A DNA stretch of 64,000 nt, taken from positions 2,294,001-2,358,000 of the forward strand of contig CP107049.1 in the NCBI GenBank assembly GCA_025736915.1. Reading direction: 5' to 3'. Below, piece after piece: positions 56,028-64,000 of the stretch (its first letter is position 1; each line of letters begins with the position of its first letter). The position numbers were made by a program, and so were the translations under genes. Below the pieces are notes generated by a model that was not told the origin of the DNA, made no database searches, and saw nothing but the letters and a program-made list of their open reading frames with translations. This DNA comes from Acinetobacter nosocomialis. GTDB taxonomy: Bacteria; Pseudomonadota; Gammaproteobacteria; Pseudomonadales; Moraxellaceae.

Positions 56028-56735
56028 TCACACTCTAAACGGATTCGGATGTCCTGAATGTACTTTTTCAACAATCTGACGTTCTTTTTCCGTAAAAGTC
56101 TTAATAAAAGCCTCAGCCGATTTTAATGGTTTCATTGCGCTAAAACCATCCTGAATAAAATCATACATCAATTCAAAGTGATATTTTTGAGCAATACCTT
56201 TACACATTTTAAAAGCAGTAAACATCATAAACGAACGCATGTATTTATCTAACGCTACCCCTAAGTCGTCAAGAAGGGCCAGTTGCAGGTAACGAGCTTC
56301 TGCCTGATCAAGCTTGATTAAGGTTAAGCGCATGATCTCGTCAGTGAGTACTGTATCTGTCGGATAGTCTTCAAGAAGCTGTATTGCTACTTGTTCATCA
56401 AGTTGAGTTGCAAGTACAGCCAGACTTACCGATTTTGTTCCAGTTTTAATTGCGTTTTCAGGTAGGACTTTTTCTGCTTTATGCGCATATTTTAATAAAC
56501 GCTCAATTTGAGCAGCAAGCGCATCAAACTCTGGACCACCATATAAACGGTTTAAAAAATACTCTGACATGAGCTTGTGCTCTGGCAAATTAAAAAAGTC
56601 GTGATGAGTATCTTTCATCCGCTCTTTTAGCCATGTTTGTACATCTTGCAAACGTTGGGCAAGCACTGGATTATCGTGATAATTAAATGTTTTATATTGT
56701 TGTAAAAGATCATCAAAAGCAGCGAGTTTAGACAT
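56028..56735 (-). CDS. Conserved hypothetical all-helical protein (FFLEELY-motif-like)
   Basis: 235 residues, predicted almost entirely alpha-helical, without signal or membrane segments. The motif YFLNRLYGG (about residues 59-67) resembles the motif that gives the FFLEELY protein family its name; the assignment is from memory and tentative. No catalytic motif can be pointed to. It is divergent from pap and on the same strand as, but 38 bp upstream of the long ORF and 148 bp upstream of the true start of, ubiE. Confidence 0.7.
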   Translation of the reverse strand: MSKLAAFDDLLQQYKTFNYHDNPVLAQRLQDVQTWLKERMKDTHHDFFNLPEHKLMSEYFLNRLYGGPEFDALAAQIERLLKYAHKAEKVLPENAIKTGTKSVSLAVLATQLDEQVAIQLLEDYPTDTVLTDEIMRLTLIKLDQAEARYLQLALLDDLGVALDKYMRSFMMFTAFKMCKGIAQKYHFELMYDFIQDGFSAMKPLKSAEAFIKTFTEKERQIVEKVHSGHPNPFRV

Positions 56736-56944
56736 TTAAGACTCTAATATTGGGCTATTTGCAAAAAATCATAAGAGGCATTGTAACCTTCTACTATGGC
56801 GAGTAGATGTAAAAAAAATGATTTATGCGTCAATTTTTAGACAGAATTTTGGCGCAATGACATAATTTGTATAGCAATTCATCATCTAAGCGCATAAGTT
56901 AAATAACGACGAAATTAAACAATAAAAGATTAGAGCAGTGGACT

Positions 56945-58363
56945 ATGAGTGAACAACAACCAAAATTTGAAATTCGAGATGAGGAGCAGCTTTCAGTCGA
57001 TTTGATTGAAGCACAATATGCTTTAAAAGATAGTCGGGGCAAAAAAAATGCTAAAAGCACGCTTATTTTAATGAGTGGTATTGAACTGGCTGGAAAAGGC
57101 GAGGCTGTTAAGCAGCTTCGAGAATGGTTAGATCCAAGATATTTACGCGTAAAAGCAGATGCACCGCGTGTGCTGACAGATACCGAAGCTTTTTGGCAGT
57201 CATATTCAGAGTTCATTCCAACTGAAGGCCAAATTGTGGTGATGTTTGGCAATTGGTATAGCGACTTGTTGGTTACCGCAACGCATGTGTCGGAACCTTT
57301 GGATGATGCCCGTTTTGATGCCTATGTTGAAAACATGCGGGCGTTTGAGCAGGACCTAAAAAATAACTATGTCGATGTGATTAAGGTTTGGTTTGACCTT
57401 TCGTGGAAGTCACTGCAAAAACGTTTAGATAAAATAGACCCTTCTGAACAGCACTGGCATAAGCTTCACGGTTTAGATTGGCGCAATAAAAAACAATACG
57501 ACACTTTGCAAAAGTTACGACGCCGTTTTACCGACGACTGGTACATTATTGATGGTGAGGATGAAAAACAGCGCGATCAATTTTTTGCCCAGTACCTTTT
57601 GCAACACATGCGTGAATTGCCTGAACATGAAAGTGAAGTCAAAGGAAAATGGCAGCAGGCAAAGATTCCTGAAAGTTTGTTAAAACCTTCTAAAGAACAG
57701 CTCGATAAAGCTGATTACAAAAAAGAGCTCGATAAACTCAGTAAAAAAATTGCCGATACCATGCGTTTTGATAAGCGTAATTTTGTGATTGCTTTTGAAG
57801 GAATGGATGCTTCGGGTAAAGGTGGTGCCATTAAGCGAATTGTCAAAAATTTAGACCCGCGTGAATATGATATTCATTGTATTGGCGCACCTGAACGTTT
57901 CGAAGCAAGGCATCCTTATTTGTGGCGTTTTTGGAATCGTATTAATGAAGCTGAAAAAATTACAATCTTTGACCGTACTTGGTATGGCCGAGTGCTGGTA
58001 GAACGAGTTGAAGGTTTTGCATCGCCTTTAGAGTGGCAAAGGGCATACGACGAAATTAATCGCTTTGAAAAAGATTTATTTGATAGTGAAACCATTGTGG
58101 TGAAAATTTGGCTTGCGATTAGTAAAGATGAGCAAGAGCAACGCTTTAAAGCCAGAGAAGAGACACCGCATAAACGCTTTAAAATTACCGCTGAAGACTG
58201 GCGCAATCGTGATAAGTGGGATGATTATTTAAAGGCAGCGGCAGATATGTTTGAAAGAACCAGTACCGAATATGCACCTTGGCATATTGTTGCCACTGAT
58301 GATAAATATACTGCACGTTTAGAAGTGTTAAGAGCTATTTTAAAACAGCTGAGAGCAGATTAA
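56945..58363 (+). CDS. pap: Polyphosphate:AMP phosphotransferase (two-domain PPK2 class II)
   Basis: 472 residues, two tandem PPK2 domains (about 1-235 and 255-472), as in the PAP enzyme first described from Acinetobacter. It makes ADP from AMP using polyphosphate. The C-terminal domain has the full motifs EGMDASGKGG (285-294) and FDRTWYGR with the lid region. The N-terminal domain keeps only altered versions (SGIELAGKGE at 44-53, FGNWYSD at 101-107), so one active site is expected to be in the C-terminal half. A stem-loop spans its stop codon (58348-58372). Confidence 0.95.
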   Translation: MSEQQPKFEIRDEEQLSVDLIEAQYALKDSRGKKNAKSTLILMSGIELAGKGEAVKQLREWLDPRYLRVKADAPRVLTDTEAFWQSYSEFIPTEGQIVVMFGNWYSDLLVTATHVSEPLDDARFDAYVENMRAFEQDLKNNYVDVIKVWFDLSWKSLQKRLDKIDPSEQHWHKLHGLDWRNKKQYDTLQKLRRRFTDDWYIIDGEDEKQRDQFFAQYLLQHMRELPEHESEVKGKWQQAKIPESLLKPSKEQLDKADYKKELDKLSKKIADTMRFDKRNFVIAFEGMDASGKGGAIKRIVKNLDPREYDIHCIGAPERFEARHPYLWRFWNRINEAEKITIFDRTWYGRVLVERVEGFASPLEWQRAYDEINRFEKDLFDSETIVVKIWLAISKDEQEQRFKAREETPHKRFKITAEDWRNRDKWDDYLKAAADMFERTSTEYAPWHIVATDDKYTARLEVLRAILKQLRAD

Positions 58364-58372
58364 ACTCTCAGC
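58348..58372 (+). repeat. Stem-loop around the pap stop codon
   Basis: GCTGAGAG (58348-58355) and CTCTCAGC (58365-58372) are perfectly complementary; the stop codon lies in the loop. No T-run directly follows. It may mark the 3' end between convergent genes. Confidence 0.4.
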
Positions 58373-58385
58373 CGTGAATTTGATT

Positions 58386-58892
58386 TTAGTTTACAACCGT
58401 GCCACGACTTTTTTGTTGAATACGTTTAGCAAGGTTGTAGCTATCAGTAAGATGCGTTTGGGCTATTTTCTTCATCATAAAATAGCCTAAACCTGCTGCA
58501 ACAATTTGCCCGCCTAATGGTATAAATTTAGTCACTTGCTTGGTGACAATTTTTCCAAAGAAACCATTAAACGTTTTTTTAACGGTGGTACGCGCGACCA
58601 CAAAACCTGAAAATTGAAAGCCGCGTTTACGCAGTTCATCCCAATGAATGGTTTTTGTTTTTGGATCATAAACGCTGACATGTTCAGGTGCTAAACCAAA
58701 GCGGGAATTAATATCGGGAATAAGCTGTGACAAAATTCCCAAATCTACTACCACGTCAAAAAAAGGAATGGGTACAATTGCTGCACCAGCAGAGACGTAA
58801 GCTCTTTTCTGAATGAGCTCGTGGCACTCATCGCGAATTTGTTCCAGATTTAGGCTAGGATCAATATAGTCAGGAATGTTATCAATTTTCAT
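58386..58892 (-). CDS. Small membrane-associated protein, DUF697-like
   Basis: 168 residues from ATG 58892, which has AGG nearby; a longer frame to 58943 is not preferred. After about 25 residues comes a hydrophobic helix (AGAAIVPIPFFDVVVDLGILSQLIP), a hallmark of DUF697-type membrane-associated domains, and near the end a glycine-rich hydrophobic segment (GGQIVAAGLGYFMMKKIA). The function is unknown. Convergent with pap and divergent from recC. Confidence 0.65.
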   Translation of the reverse strand: MKIDNIPDYIDPSLNLEQIRDECHELIQKRAYVSAGAAIVPIPFFDVVVDLGILSQLIPDINSRFGLAPEHVSVYDPKTKTIHWDELRKRGFQFSGFVVARTTVKKTFNGFFGKIVTKQVTKFIPLGGQIVAAGLGYFMMKKIAQTHLTDSYNLAKRIQQKSRGTVVN

Positions 58893-59062
58893 AATGTTTA
58901 CCTGTAATGGGTTCCTTAAGAGTGCCTTCCAAACACAAGGCAAGTGACACCTAAAGTTAGATTATGCTGTGTTTAAACCAACGTGACATAGTCAGATTCA
59001 GTTGTATAGTAATGAATGTTTATGATTTTGTGCATAAATTATGCGAGTAGGATATGAAATAA

Positions 59063-62000
59063 ATGGGCATCCATGTTATTCAAAGTCAACGTATTGATGT
59101 GTTGTTGCAGGGCGTACTCGCATCTACGTCCCAGCCGTCAACGCATCCATTACAGGTTTTGAAAGCCCAGCATTTCATTGTGCCAAGTCCTGCCATCGAG
59201 CAGTGGCTGATACAAAAACTTGCAGAACAGCAAGGAATGAGTGCCAATTACCAGTTTCACCAACGTGTGCGTGGGTTTCAGTGGTATGCCTATCAACAGG
59301 TCATCACGGCGCATAAGGAACAGGTTCGTAAAGCCAATATTCCACGCTTGATTTTTAAATGGCGTGTACATCAAGCCTTACAGGAATTTATTCAGCCTGA
59401 TGTTATGAGCATAGATAGCTCTCATCCACTGCATTCTATTGTTCAACGTATTTATGACAGCGCAGATCGACTTGAACAAGGGATTGAGAAGCAGCTAAAA
59501 AAACAAAAAATGTTGTATTGGGTTGCCGAGCAGGTTGCCGATTTATTTAGTAACTACATGGTTTATCGGGGACAGTGCCAACGTGGGTGTGAAAATACCT
59601 GTACTTGTCCAAATAACTGGTTAGCAGCGTGGGGACAAGGCCGAGCGCTGGATATCGAAAAGTATATTGCGCAGAAAGATAAAGAAATTTCTGCTTTTAC
59701 TTTGCAGCAAACACAAGAGTTAGAACGTTGGCAGCGCTGGTTATGGCAGCAGCATTTTCATGACGATTTTATGCAAATGCAGCAAATTGACGAGCTGTTT
59801 TGGCAGGAATTAGACCATCCTGAGCACCAAAAGAAAGCACTGTCTCGTTTGCCGGAGCAAATTGTCGTTTTTACTTTGCTGGATTTACCGCCTAGCCAGC
59901 TTCAGTTTTTGCGCCGTTTAGGGCAATACATTGATGTTTTGATTTTGCACTATAACCCTTCACAGGAATATTGGGCCGATAGTGTCGATCCCCTGTGGAA
60001 ACAACGTTATGACTTAGGTGTGAAAGAGCGTTTTATTGCGAAAAATCCTCAAGCGTCCGATGCTGAAATTGCCGATTTCTTTTATAAATTTACGCTTAAC
60101 TTTAATGCTGAGGCACGTGAGTCAAGGCATCCGCTTTTAACAAGACTGGGCAAACAAGCCCGCGACCACTTCTCATTACTTTCGAACTTGTCTACAGGTG
60201 AAGAAGGTAAATGGGTGGATGCCTTTGTAGATGATTTTCCTGAGAGTCTACTTGGCAAAGTTCAGTCAGATATTTTGCATTTGGTGGAACCACAGCCTAA
60301 ACAATATGAACTTGTACCGAATGATGACTCCATTCAAATTCATGTTTGCCATTCAACATTGCGCCAACTTGAAGTATTGAAAGAGCAATTGATTGGCTGG
60401 TTGGCTAAACCACATGAACAGCCGCGTCGTCCAAATGATATTCTGGTTTTAGTACCTAATTTGGCAGAAGTTGAGCCTTTAATACGAAGTGTTTTTCCTG
60501 CTACAGCAACCGAGCAAGGTGTCTATTTACCCGTAAAAATTGCTGGTATTGCGTCACTCGATGCACTCAATGCATGGCGTGCCGTGATTGGGCGTATTCA
60601 CCTTATGCAAGGGCGATTTAGCTTTGATGATTTCGCTGACTGGCTTGGTTTACATGCGACGCAGCAGCGCTATGCACTTGAATATACTCAAGTAGAGCGA
60701 GTTTTGGCATTACTGGCCGATGCAGGGTTTAAACGTGGTCTTGATGCAGAGCATCTGAAACGTAGCTTATGTGACGGTGATGATGATTATCGGTATAGTT
60801 TTAAATTTGCTTTAGAGCGGTTAGCACTCGGTATTGCAATTCCCGAACATGCTACATTTAATCAGGTACTCAGTTACGCTAAGGTTCAACCGGGCGATTT
60901 TGAGCTCATTGGTACGCTCATTCAGATTTATCAAGATTTAAATGAGCGCCGTGACTGGCTCATTATGCATGAGCAAAGAAAAGTTCATACTGTAGAATAC
61001 TGGCTACAAGTGTTGTCACAAGATATTGTCGAGTTTGAACAGGCCGGTGTTGCTGCTTTAAAAACTGCTCGGGAAATTGTGAAAAAACAAGAGCGTATGT
61101 TAACGCTTGCGAGTTACTATGCTGAGGCAGAAACAGGTACCTTACGTAAAATTACCTTGCCTTTGCCTTATATCCTCGATGAGATTCAGCGAACTTTAGA
61201 AAACCAGACGGCACAAGCTGAACCGACTGGACAGATTACCTTTGCTCAGATTGGACAAATTCGTCCCTTACCTTATCGCTTAATTGTGATGTTGAACTTG
61301 GATGCAGGGCAGTTTCCAAACCGTGATACGCATGTACCATTTGATTTAATGGATGCCTTACGTCAACAATTAGGTGATCGTTCCCGTCTTGAGGATGACC
61401 AAGGTGCTTTCTTAGATGCCTTACTTTTAGCTCAAGAAAACTTATGGCTGTTTTATAACGGCTTTGACGTCAATGACGGTGAAGTGAGAGACCCTTCAAG
61501 TATTCTTCAAGAGTTCCGTGAACATCTTGCGCTTATTGTAAAACCGGAGCCAGCTGCATCCGATCGAGAAGTGATTGAAGGTATTGAAATTCCGTCTCAA
61601 TTAAAACAACTCTACCATTTACATTATTTACAGCCGTTTGACCCTAAAGGTTTTATGGCTGAGAACAGTTACATTCGTTACCAAGATCACTGGTTTAATG
61701 TAGCTATGCAAATTCAGCAAGCTTCTGGTGTTCTTAAGCCTTGGGCGAATACATCTTATCCTTTAGAAATACCTGAAATGCTGGTTTTAGATAGCCATCA
61801 GTGGATACAAGATGTGACTTTCCCAGCACGCCTTTATTTAAAAACTTTAGGTGTCGAAAATTTGGGAAGTGTGGGGGAGCTAGATCAGAACGAACCTTTG
61901 CTTTTAGATGGTTTAGGCCGTTATACCATTCGACATTTTTTACAGCAAAATGAACAACAGGCACAGCCTGAGGCTTTACTTGATCAATTACCTGTAGGCA

Positions 62001-62698
62001 AAGTTCAATATAGTGCTTGGCAACAGGGTATTTTTGAACAGGAATGTTTGCTTGAACGCCTTCATCATTATGCTCCAGCAGTCACGCAAACCACTCAGAG
62101 AAGCTGGCGAATTGCCAAACAGCTGCACATGAATATTACGGTGCCAAAGTCTGAAACTCAGGATTGGGTCAGTATAGAAGCATCAAGTGCTCGGGCAAAA
62201 AGACGTGCAAAAGTCTGGTTAGAGTACCTGCTTTGGTTGGCCTATTTAAATAAGGGAAGTGCAGGAGCTGAAAGACGCCGTATAGTGGTTTTTAGTGATC
62301 AAACCGTGATTTGTAAAGGTATTAGCTCAGAGCAAGCTCGGCAGTATTTACAACCGTGGTTTAAGATCTGGCGTTATGCTCAACAGCAACCACTGGTGCT
62401 ACCAGCAGCTTTAATGCTAAAGCCTCTCGAAAAAGCTAAGGCATATCAGTGGGAAACAACAAATCCGACAGAAAAAATAAAACTGGATGAGAAGAGTTAT
62501 GCCGAGCTGTTAAAATACTGGAATGAAACAGCGTCATTTACCGCTATCGATATGACACAAAATGAAGCGTGTAAGTTGCATAAGGACTGGCGTTTCATTT
62601 TGCAAGAACAAGATGCACAAGCATTGCTCCAACATGCTTGTGATGAGTTTGCCTATGACCTGTATCATCCGGTTTTTCAATTTCAACATTCGGAGTAA
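59063..62698 (+). CDS. recC: Exodeoxyribonuclease V subunit gamma (RecC)
   Basis: 1211 residues, longer than the E. coli subunit (1122). It recognises Chi and clamps DNA in RecBCD. Helicase-like domains lie in the first 860 residues (Y-FHQRVRGFQWYAYQ near 65-75; QIGQIRPLPYRLIVMLNLDAGQFPN near 735-760; SRLEDDQGAFLDALLLAQE near 770-790), followed by the inactive nuclease-like domain. Unusually, residues 172-182 contain four cysteines (C-x3-C-x3-C-x-C) just after the VYRGQ motif. It precedes recB by 3 bp. Confidence 0.95.
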   Translation: MGIHVIQSQRIDVLLQGVLASTSQPSTHPLQVLKAQHFIVPSPAIEQWLIQKLAEQQGMSANYQFHQRVRGFQWYAYQQVITAHKEQVRKANIPRLIFKWRVHQALQEFIQPDVMSIDSSHPLHSIVQRIYDSADRLEQGIEKQLKKQKMLYWVAEQVADLFSNYMVYRGQCQRGCENTCTCPNNWLAAWGQGRALDIEKYIAQKDKEISAFTLQQTQELERWQRWLWQQHFHDDFMQMQQIDELFWQELDHPEHQKKALSRLPEQIVVFTLLDLPPSQLQFLRRLGQYIDVLILHYNPSQEYWADSVDPLWKQRYDLGVKERFIAKNPQASDAEIADFFYKFTLNFNAEARESRHPLLTRLGKQARDHFSLLSNLSTGEEGKWVDAFVDDFPESLLGKVQSDILHLVEPQPKQYELVPNDDSIQIHVCHSTLRQLEVLKEQLIGWLAKPHEQPRRPNDILVLVPNLAEVEPLIRSVFPATATEQGVYLPVKIAGIASLDALNAWRAVIGRIHLMQGRFSFDDFADWLGLHATQQRYALEYTQVERVLALLADAGFKRGLDAEHLKRSLCDGDDDYRYSFKFALERLALGIAIPEHATFNQVLSYAKVQPGDFELIGTLIQIYQDLNERRDWLIMHEQRKVHTVEYWLQVLSQDIVEFEQAGVAALKTAREIVKKQERMLTLASYYAEAETGTLRKITLPLPYILDEIQRTLENQTAQAEPTGQITFAQIGQIRPLPYRLIVMLNLDAGQFPNRDTHVPFDLMDALRQQLGDRSRLEDDQGAFLDALLLAQENLWLFYNGFDVNDGEVRDPSSILQEFREHLALIVKPEPAASDREVIEGIEIPSQLKQLYHLHYLQPFDPKGFMAENSYIRYQDHWFNVAMQIQQASGVLKPWANTSYPLEIPEMLVLDSHQWIQDVTFPARLYLKTLGVENLGSVGELDQNEPLLLDGLGRYTIRHFLQQNEQQAQPEALLDQLPVGKVQYSAWQQGIFEQECLLERLHHYAPAVTQTTQRSWRIAKQLHMNITVPKSETQDWVSIEASSARAKRRAKVWLEYLLWLAYLNKGSAGAERRRIVVFSDQTVICKGISSEQARQYLQPWFKIWRYAQQQPLVLPAALMLKPLEKAKAYQWETTNPTEKIKLDEKSYAELLKYWNETASFTAIDMTQNEACKLHKDWRFILQEQDAQALLQHACDEFAYDLYHPVFQFQHSE
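59576..59608 (+). other. Four-cysteine cluster in RecC
   Basis: Codons for Cys172, Cys176, Cys180 and Cys182 of RecC lie here. The spacing C-x3-C-x3-C-x-C suggests metal binding or a local disulfide-prone loop. It lies where E. coli RecC has a short VYRPDWL-type segment as far as I remember. Confidence 0.55.
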
Positions 62699-62701
62699 GG
62701 C

Positions 62702-64000
62702 ATGAACTCAAGAGTACAGGTGTCTTATCAACCTATTATTGATATTGAATTTAGCGGATTGCATTTAATTGAAGCTTCGGCGGGCACCGGAAAAACGTAC
62801 ACATTGTCGAGTTTAATGGTGCGTATTTTTCTTGAGAAATATTTACCGCGCCAAGTCATTGCGACCACCTTCACCCGTGCTGCTGCGGCTGAGTTAAAAA
62901 GCCGAATTCGTGCGCGTTTGGTCGAAACCTACCGTTACTTAGATGCTAAGCGGAGCCTGACCGAAAAAGAGATTCTTTTACAGGCCGAGCAAGAATCTGA
63001 CTTATTACTTCAACATGTTCTCAAGCATTTTGCGACACGTATTGCCTATGCCTGTGAACGTTTAAAGCTGGTCATCGATCAGCTAGATGAGTTGTTTGTC
63101 GGGACACTCGATAGCTTTAGCCAAAAGTTGTTACGTGAGTTTGCTTTTGAGAGCGGCAAAATTGAACGCGCTCAAATTACCGATGATGCCAAAACCTATA
63201 GCCGACAACTGATTCATGATGTTTTACGTGAATGGATACAGTCTCAGCCTCAAACCGTGATTGATGCGTTGTATCTGGCAGGAGAGTTAAAAAGTGTCGA
63301 CAGTTTTGTCAAACTGGTCGAAGACTCACTGAATTTTAGTTCGGCTCACTTTAAACTTCCCGAAAAGCCTACTATTCAGTTTGAACAACTTGCGCAGCTC
63401 AAACAGTTGGCAACAGAAATTGACTTAAGCCTTTTAGAGCCGTATTACTTGCTTGATGGTGAGCACTATAAACATGTAAGCGGCACAATATTTCGTAATG
63501 GGGCATTTAATAAGTTATTTAACGAGTGCTTACCGCAGCTTTTGCAAGTTCTCACCCAAAGCGACAGCATTTTAGTTTTTGATGGATCTTTAGCAGCACA
63601 ACGAGAACTCGTTTTTAAGTTTTTAGGCCAACTTGCCGATCAGAAAGTTTTTAAAAAATGTCCCGCCGAAATTTCGGATGGATTCTATCAACATCCTTGT
63701 ATTCAGCAGATTCAGCAGCTATTTGGTGTGCTGAAAAACTACGCTGAACAGTTCGATCAGCTTCATATTTATTTAAAAGCTTATTTGTGTGTAGAAGTTA
63801 AGAAACGTTTACCTCAGGTTTTACAAAATAAGGGTGAGACGACTTTTTCTCAGCAAATTCGCACTTTGTCAGAAGCGCTAAAAGGCGAGCAGGGGCAACG
63901 TTTCGCCGTATTTGTGCAGGCTCGATATCCCTTAATTTTGGTTGATGAGTTTCAAGACACCAACCAAGACCAAGACGATATGCTCGCCAGCATTTGGCGC
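62702..64000 (+). CDS. recB: Exodeoxyribonuclease V subunit beta (RecB), 5' part
   Basis: The first 433 codons run open to the end of the window, so the gene is truncated by the window only. It is an SF1 helicase/nuclease. Walker A ASAGTGKT (about 25-32), the motif Ia region ATTFTRAAAAELKSRI (about 54-69), the GTLDSFSQKLLREFA motif (about 133-147) and Walker B LILVDEFQDTNQDQDDM (about 411-427) are seen. The helicase half II and nuclease domain lie beyond. Starts 3 bp after recC, a translationally coupled pair; recD would be expected downstream. Confidence 0.96.
   Translation, partial: MNSRVQVSYQPIIDIEFSGLHLIEASAGTGKTYTLSSLMVRIFLEKYLPRQVIATTFTRAAAAELKSRIRARLVETYRYLDAKRSLTEKEILLQAEQESDLLLQHVLKHFATRIAYACERLKLVIDQLDELFVGTLDSFSQKLLREFAFESGKIERAQITDDAKTYSRQLIHDVLREWIQSQPQTVIDALYLAGELKSVDSFVKLVEDSLNFSSAHFKLPEKPTIQFEQLAQLKQLATEIDLSLLEPYYLLDGEHYKHVSGTIFRNGAFNKLFNECLPQLLQVLTQSDSILVFDGSLAAQRELVFKFLGQLADQKVFKKCPAEISDGFYQHPCIQQIQQLFGVLKNYAEQFDQLHIYLKAYLCVEVKKRLPQVLQNKGETTFSQQIRTLSEALKGEQGQRFAVFVQARYPLILVDEFQDTNQDQDDMLASIWR

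Overview
The window is low-GC bacterial core chromosome. Many gene products and gene blocks match the genus Acinetobacter, most likely the A. calcoaceticus-baumannii complex. The evidence is the pilB-pilC-pilD-coaE block, tpiA-secG-tRNAs-rimP-nusA-infB-rbfA, a six-gene Mrp antiporter operon with a fused MrpAB subunit, a two-domain polyphosphate:AMP phosphotransferase, an LpxO-like lipid A hydroxylase and recCB. Species assignment is inference. I see no integrase, transposase, prophage module, CRISPR array or rRNA.

Layout. 1-5.1 kb: envelope and small genes (a predicted outer-membrane barrel protein, a FrnE-like DsbA-fold oxidoreductase, a MerR regulator divergent from an alpha/beta hydrolase, a small exported protein). 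5.1-8.5 kb: the fadBA fatty-acid oxidation operon. 8.9-13 kb: a lipoprotein, the LpxO-like hydroxylase, a lipoprotein with an LprI-like end, and a papain-fold peptidase-like protein. 13-17.4 kb: uvrC, a thioesterase, pgsA and an AlkB-like dioxygenase. 17.5-22.2 kb: an IclR-family regulator divergent from an AaeXAB-like efflux operon (FUSC, DUF1656, HlyD). 22.2-25 kb: ruvX-algH and recN. 25-29.2 kb: a TPR-glycosyltransferase-like protein, ppnP, rlmB, a DMT transporter and coaE. 29.2-33 kb: type IV pilus genes pilD, pilC and pilB. 33.3-40.3 kb: tpiA, secG, tRNA-Leu, two initiator tRNAs and the rimP-nusA-infB-rbfA translation/transcription operon. 40.3-46.6 kb: the Mrp operon. 46.9-50.6 kb: hisIE, a compact UvrD-like helicase and a motif-degenerate AAA ATPase in one tight transcription unit. 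50.7-52.5 kb: a flavin monooxygenase and a VOC protein. 52.6-55.9 kb: the ubiquinone genes ubiE-ubiJ-ubiB. 56-59 kb: a conserved hypothetical gene, pap and a small membrane-associated protein. 59-64 kb: recC and the 5' part of recB, which runs off the window.

The most unusual signals are four. (1) The hisIE-linked helicase/ATPase pair, whose ATPase keeps Walker A but has lost the catalytic Walker B glutamate (D-Q), the LSxG signature glycine and the sensor histidine. (2) A four-cysteine cluster in the N-terminal third of RecC. (3) A signal-less papain-fold peptidase-like protein next to a lipoprotein with an LprI-like domain. (4) Three TTTAGT half-sites between the IclR regulator and the efflux operon, an arrangement like that described for PcaU/PobR operators in this genus. 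Everything was read by eye; no database search was run.
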